Below are positions 6,046-6,413 of a DNA stretch of 6,413 nucleotides, one piece after another. The notes under the pieces are model-generated. The model ran no database searches and was not told the DNA's origin. It saw only the letters and a list, made by a program, of their open reading frames with translations. The stretch's first letter is position 1. The number at the start of each line of letters is the position of its first letter. A program made the translations under genes and the position numbers. This DNA is from Campylobacterota bacterium (lineage in GTDB: Bacteria; Campylobacterota; Campylobacteria; Campylobacterales; Sulfurimonadaceae), in contig JAADDU010000007.1 in the NCBI GenBank assembly GCA_013153755.1, positions 1-6,413 on the forward strand. The letters are read 5' to 3'.

Positions 6046-6413
6046 ATGAAACTACTGCTAATTTTTTTAATAAGTTTATCTTTATATAGTGATATTTTAA
6101 CTATGTATAGAGAAAATGGTATAAAAAATATAGAGAAACAATTAGACTTAGAACTTTCAAAAAAAGAGTACTGGTCAAAATTCTTACAAGATAAAGATAC
6201 TACTTTTGGCTATATAGAATCATATACGGATATCTTAGTTTGTAATAAATCAAAATCAACTCTGAGCCTTTACACAAAAAATTCAGATAAAAAATACTCA
6301 AAACAAAACAGTTACAATGCTTTTACAGGGAAGGTTAAAGGAGATAAAAAAACTGAAGGTGATTTAAAAACACCCATTGGAATCTATAATCTAACTAAAA
6401 AACTATCCAATGT
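6046..6413 (+). CDS. L,D-transpeptidase (YkuD/YafK-like), probably a Csd6/Pgp2-type peptidoglycan enzyme; 3' end outside window
   Basis: An ATG immediately after the era stop opens 122 codons that run off the right edge. Residues 1 to about 15 (MKLLLIFLISLSLYS) look like a signal peptide, so the product is exported to the periplasm. A short helical N-terminal region follows (MYRENGIKNIEKQLDLELSKKEYW). About residues 60-122 begin a YkuD-type domain, with a strand reading ILVCNKSKSTLSLYT and the family motif GDKKTEGDLKTPIGIYNLTKKL. YkuD enzymes cut or cross-link peptidoglycan stem peptides using a cysteine, which would lie beyond the window. The layout of signal peptide, small helical domain and YkuD domain resembles Helicobacter Csd6 and Campylobacter Pgp2, L,D-carboxypeptidases that determine helical cell shape. 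That subfamily call is inference; a plain L,D-transpeptidase is possible. No strong ribosome binding site is visible, suggesting coupling to era. Confidence 0.75.
   Translation, partial: MKLLLIFLISLSLYSDILTMYRENGIKNIEKQLDLELSKKEYWSKFLQDKDTTFGYIESYTDILVCNKSKSTLSLYTKNSDKKYSKQNSYNAFTGKVKGDKKTEGDLKTPIGIYNLTKKLSN

Overview
The window is AT-rich, densely packed bacterial chromosome. It points to a member of the Campylobacterota (epsilonproteobacteria), most likely a Sulfurimonas-like or related free-living lineage. The evidence is the gene order rplI-hslV-hslU-era next to argG (argG, hslV/hslU and era are also neighbours in Campylobacter as I recall it), the epsilon-type HslV start (MFDATTIL), the GFVG pore loop of HslU, and the sequence style of L9 and Era. 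The assignment comes from family recognition, not from a search.

Left end (1-731). A leftward gene, seen only as its first 38 codons, looks like a major facilitator superfamily transporter. Diverging from it is flaG, a flagellar filament accessory gene. flaG has its own near-consensus sigma-28 (FliA) promoter, a strong ribosome binding site, and a perfect 13-bp hairpin that begins inside its last codons. It therefore looks like a stand-alone late flagellar transcription unit. The 125 bp after it carry the hairpin, a T-rich stretch and a probable sigma-70 promoter for the next unit.

Main operon (732-6413 and beyond). Seven rightward genes are packed head to tail: argG (arginine biosynthesis), a ferredoxin:thioredoxin reductase catalytic-chain/rhodanese fusion, rplI (ribosomal protein L9), hslV and hslU (two-part ATP-dependent protease), era (GTPase of 30S subunit maturation), and the first third of a secreted L,D-transpeptidase/L,D-carboxypeptidase-like gene. 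Junctions are 1-nt overlaps, 0-nt abutments or short gaps, so one transcript with translational coupling is likely. The known roles range over metabolism, redox or sulfur chemistry, translation, protein quality control and cell-wall shape. HslV and HslU form one complex; L9 and Era both act on ribosomes.

Most unusual spots. (1) The only large gap in the operon, between rplI and hslV, is explained by an apparent 81-bp insertion flanked by a 10-bp direct repeat. It contains an imperfect hairpin and a GGAATTGAAAC tail, and it is exactly in frame, so it also forms a 27-codon ORF with its own ribosome binding site that overlaps the hslV start by one base. (2) The FTR-rhodanese fusion keeps all six FTR cysteines and an intact rhodanese loop but has altered cysteine spacing, and no FTR alpha-chain gene is visible. 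No large undescribed system is evident; most of the window is ordinary housekeeping DNA.
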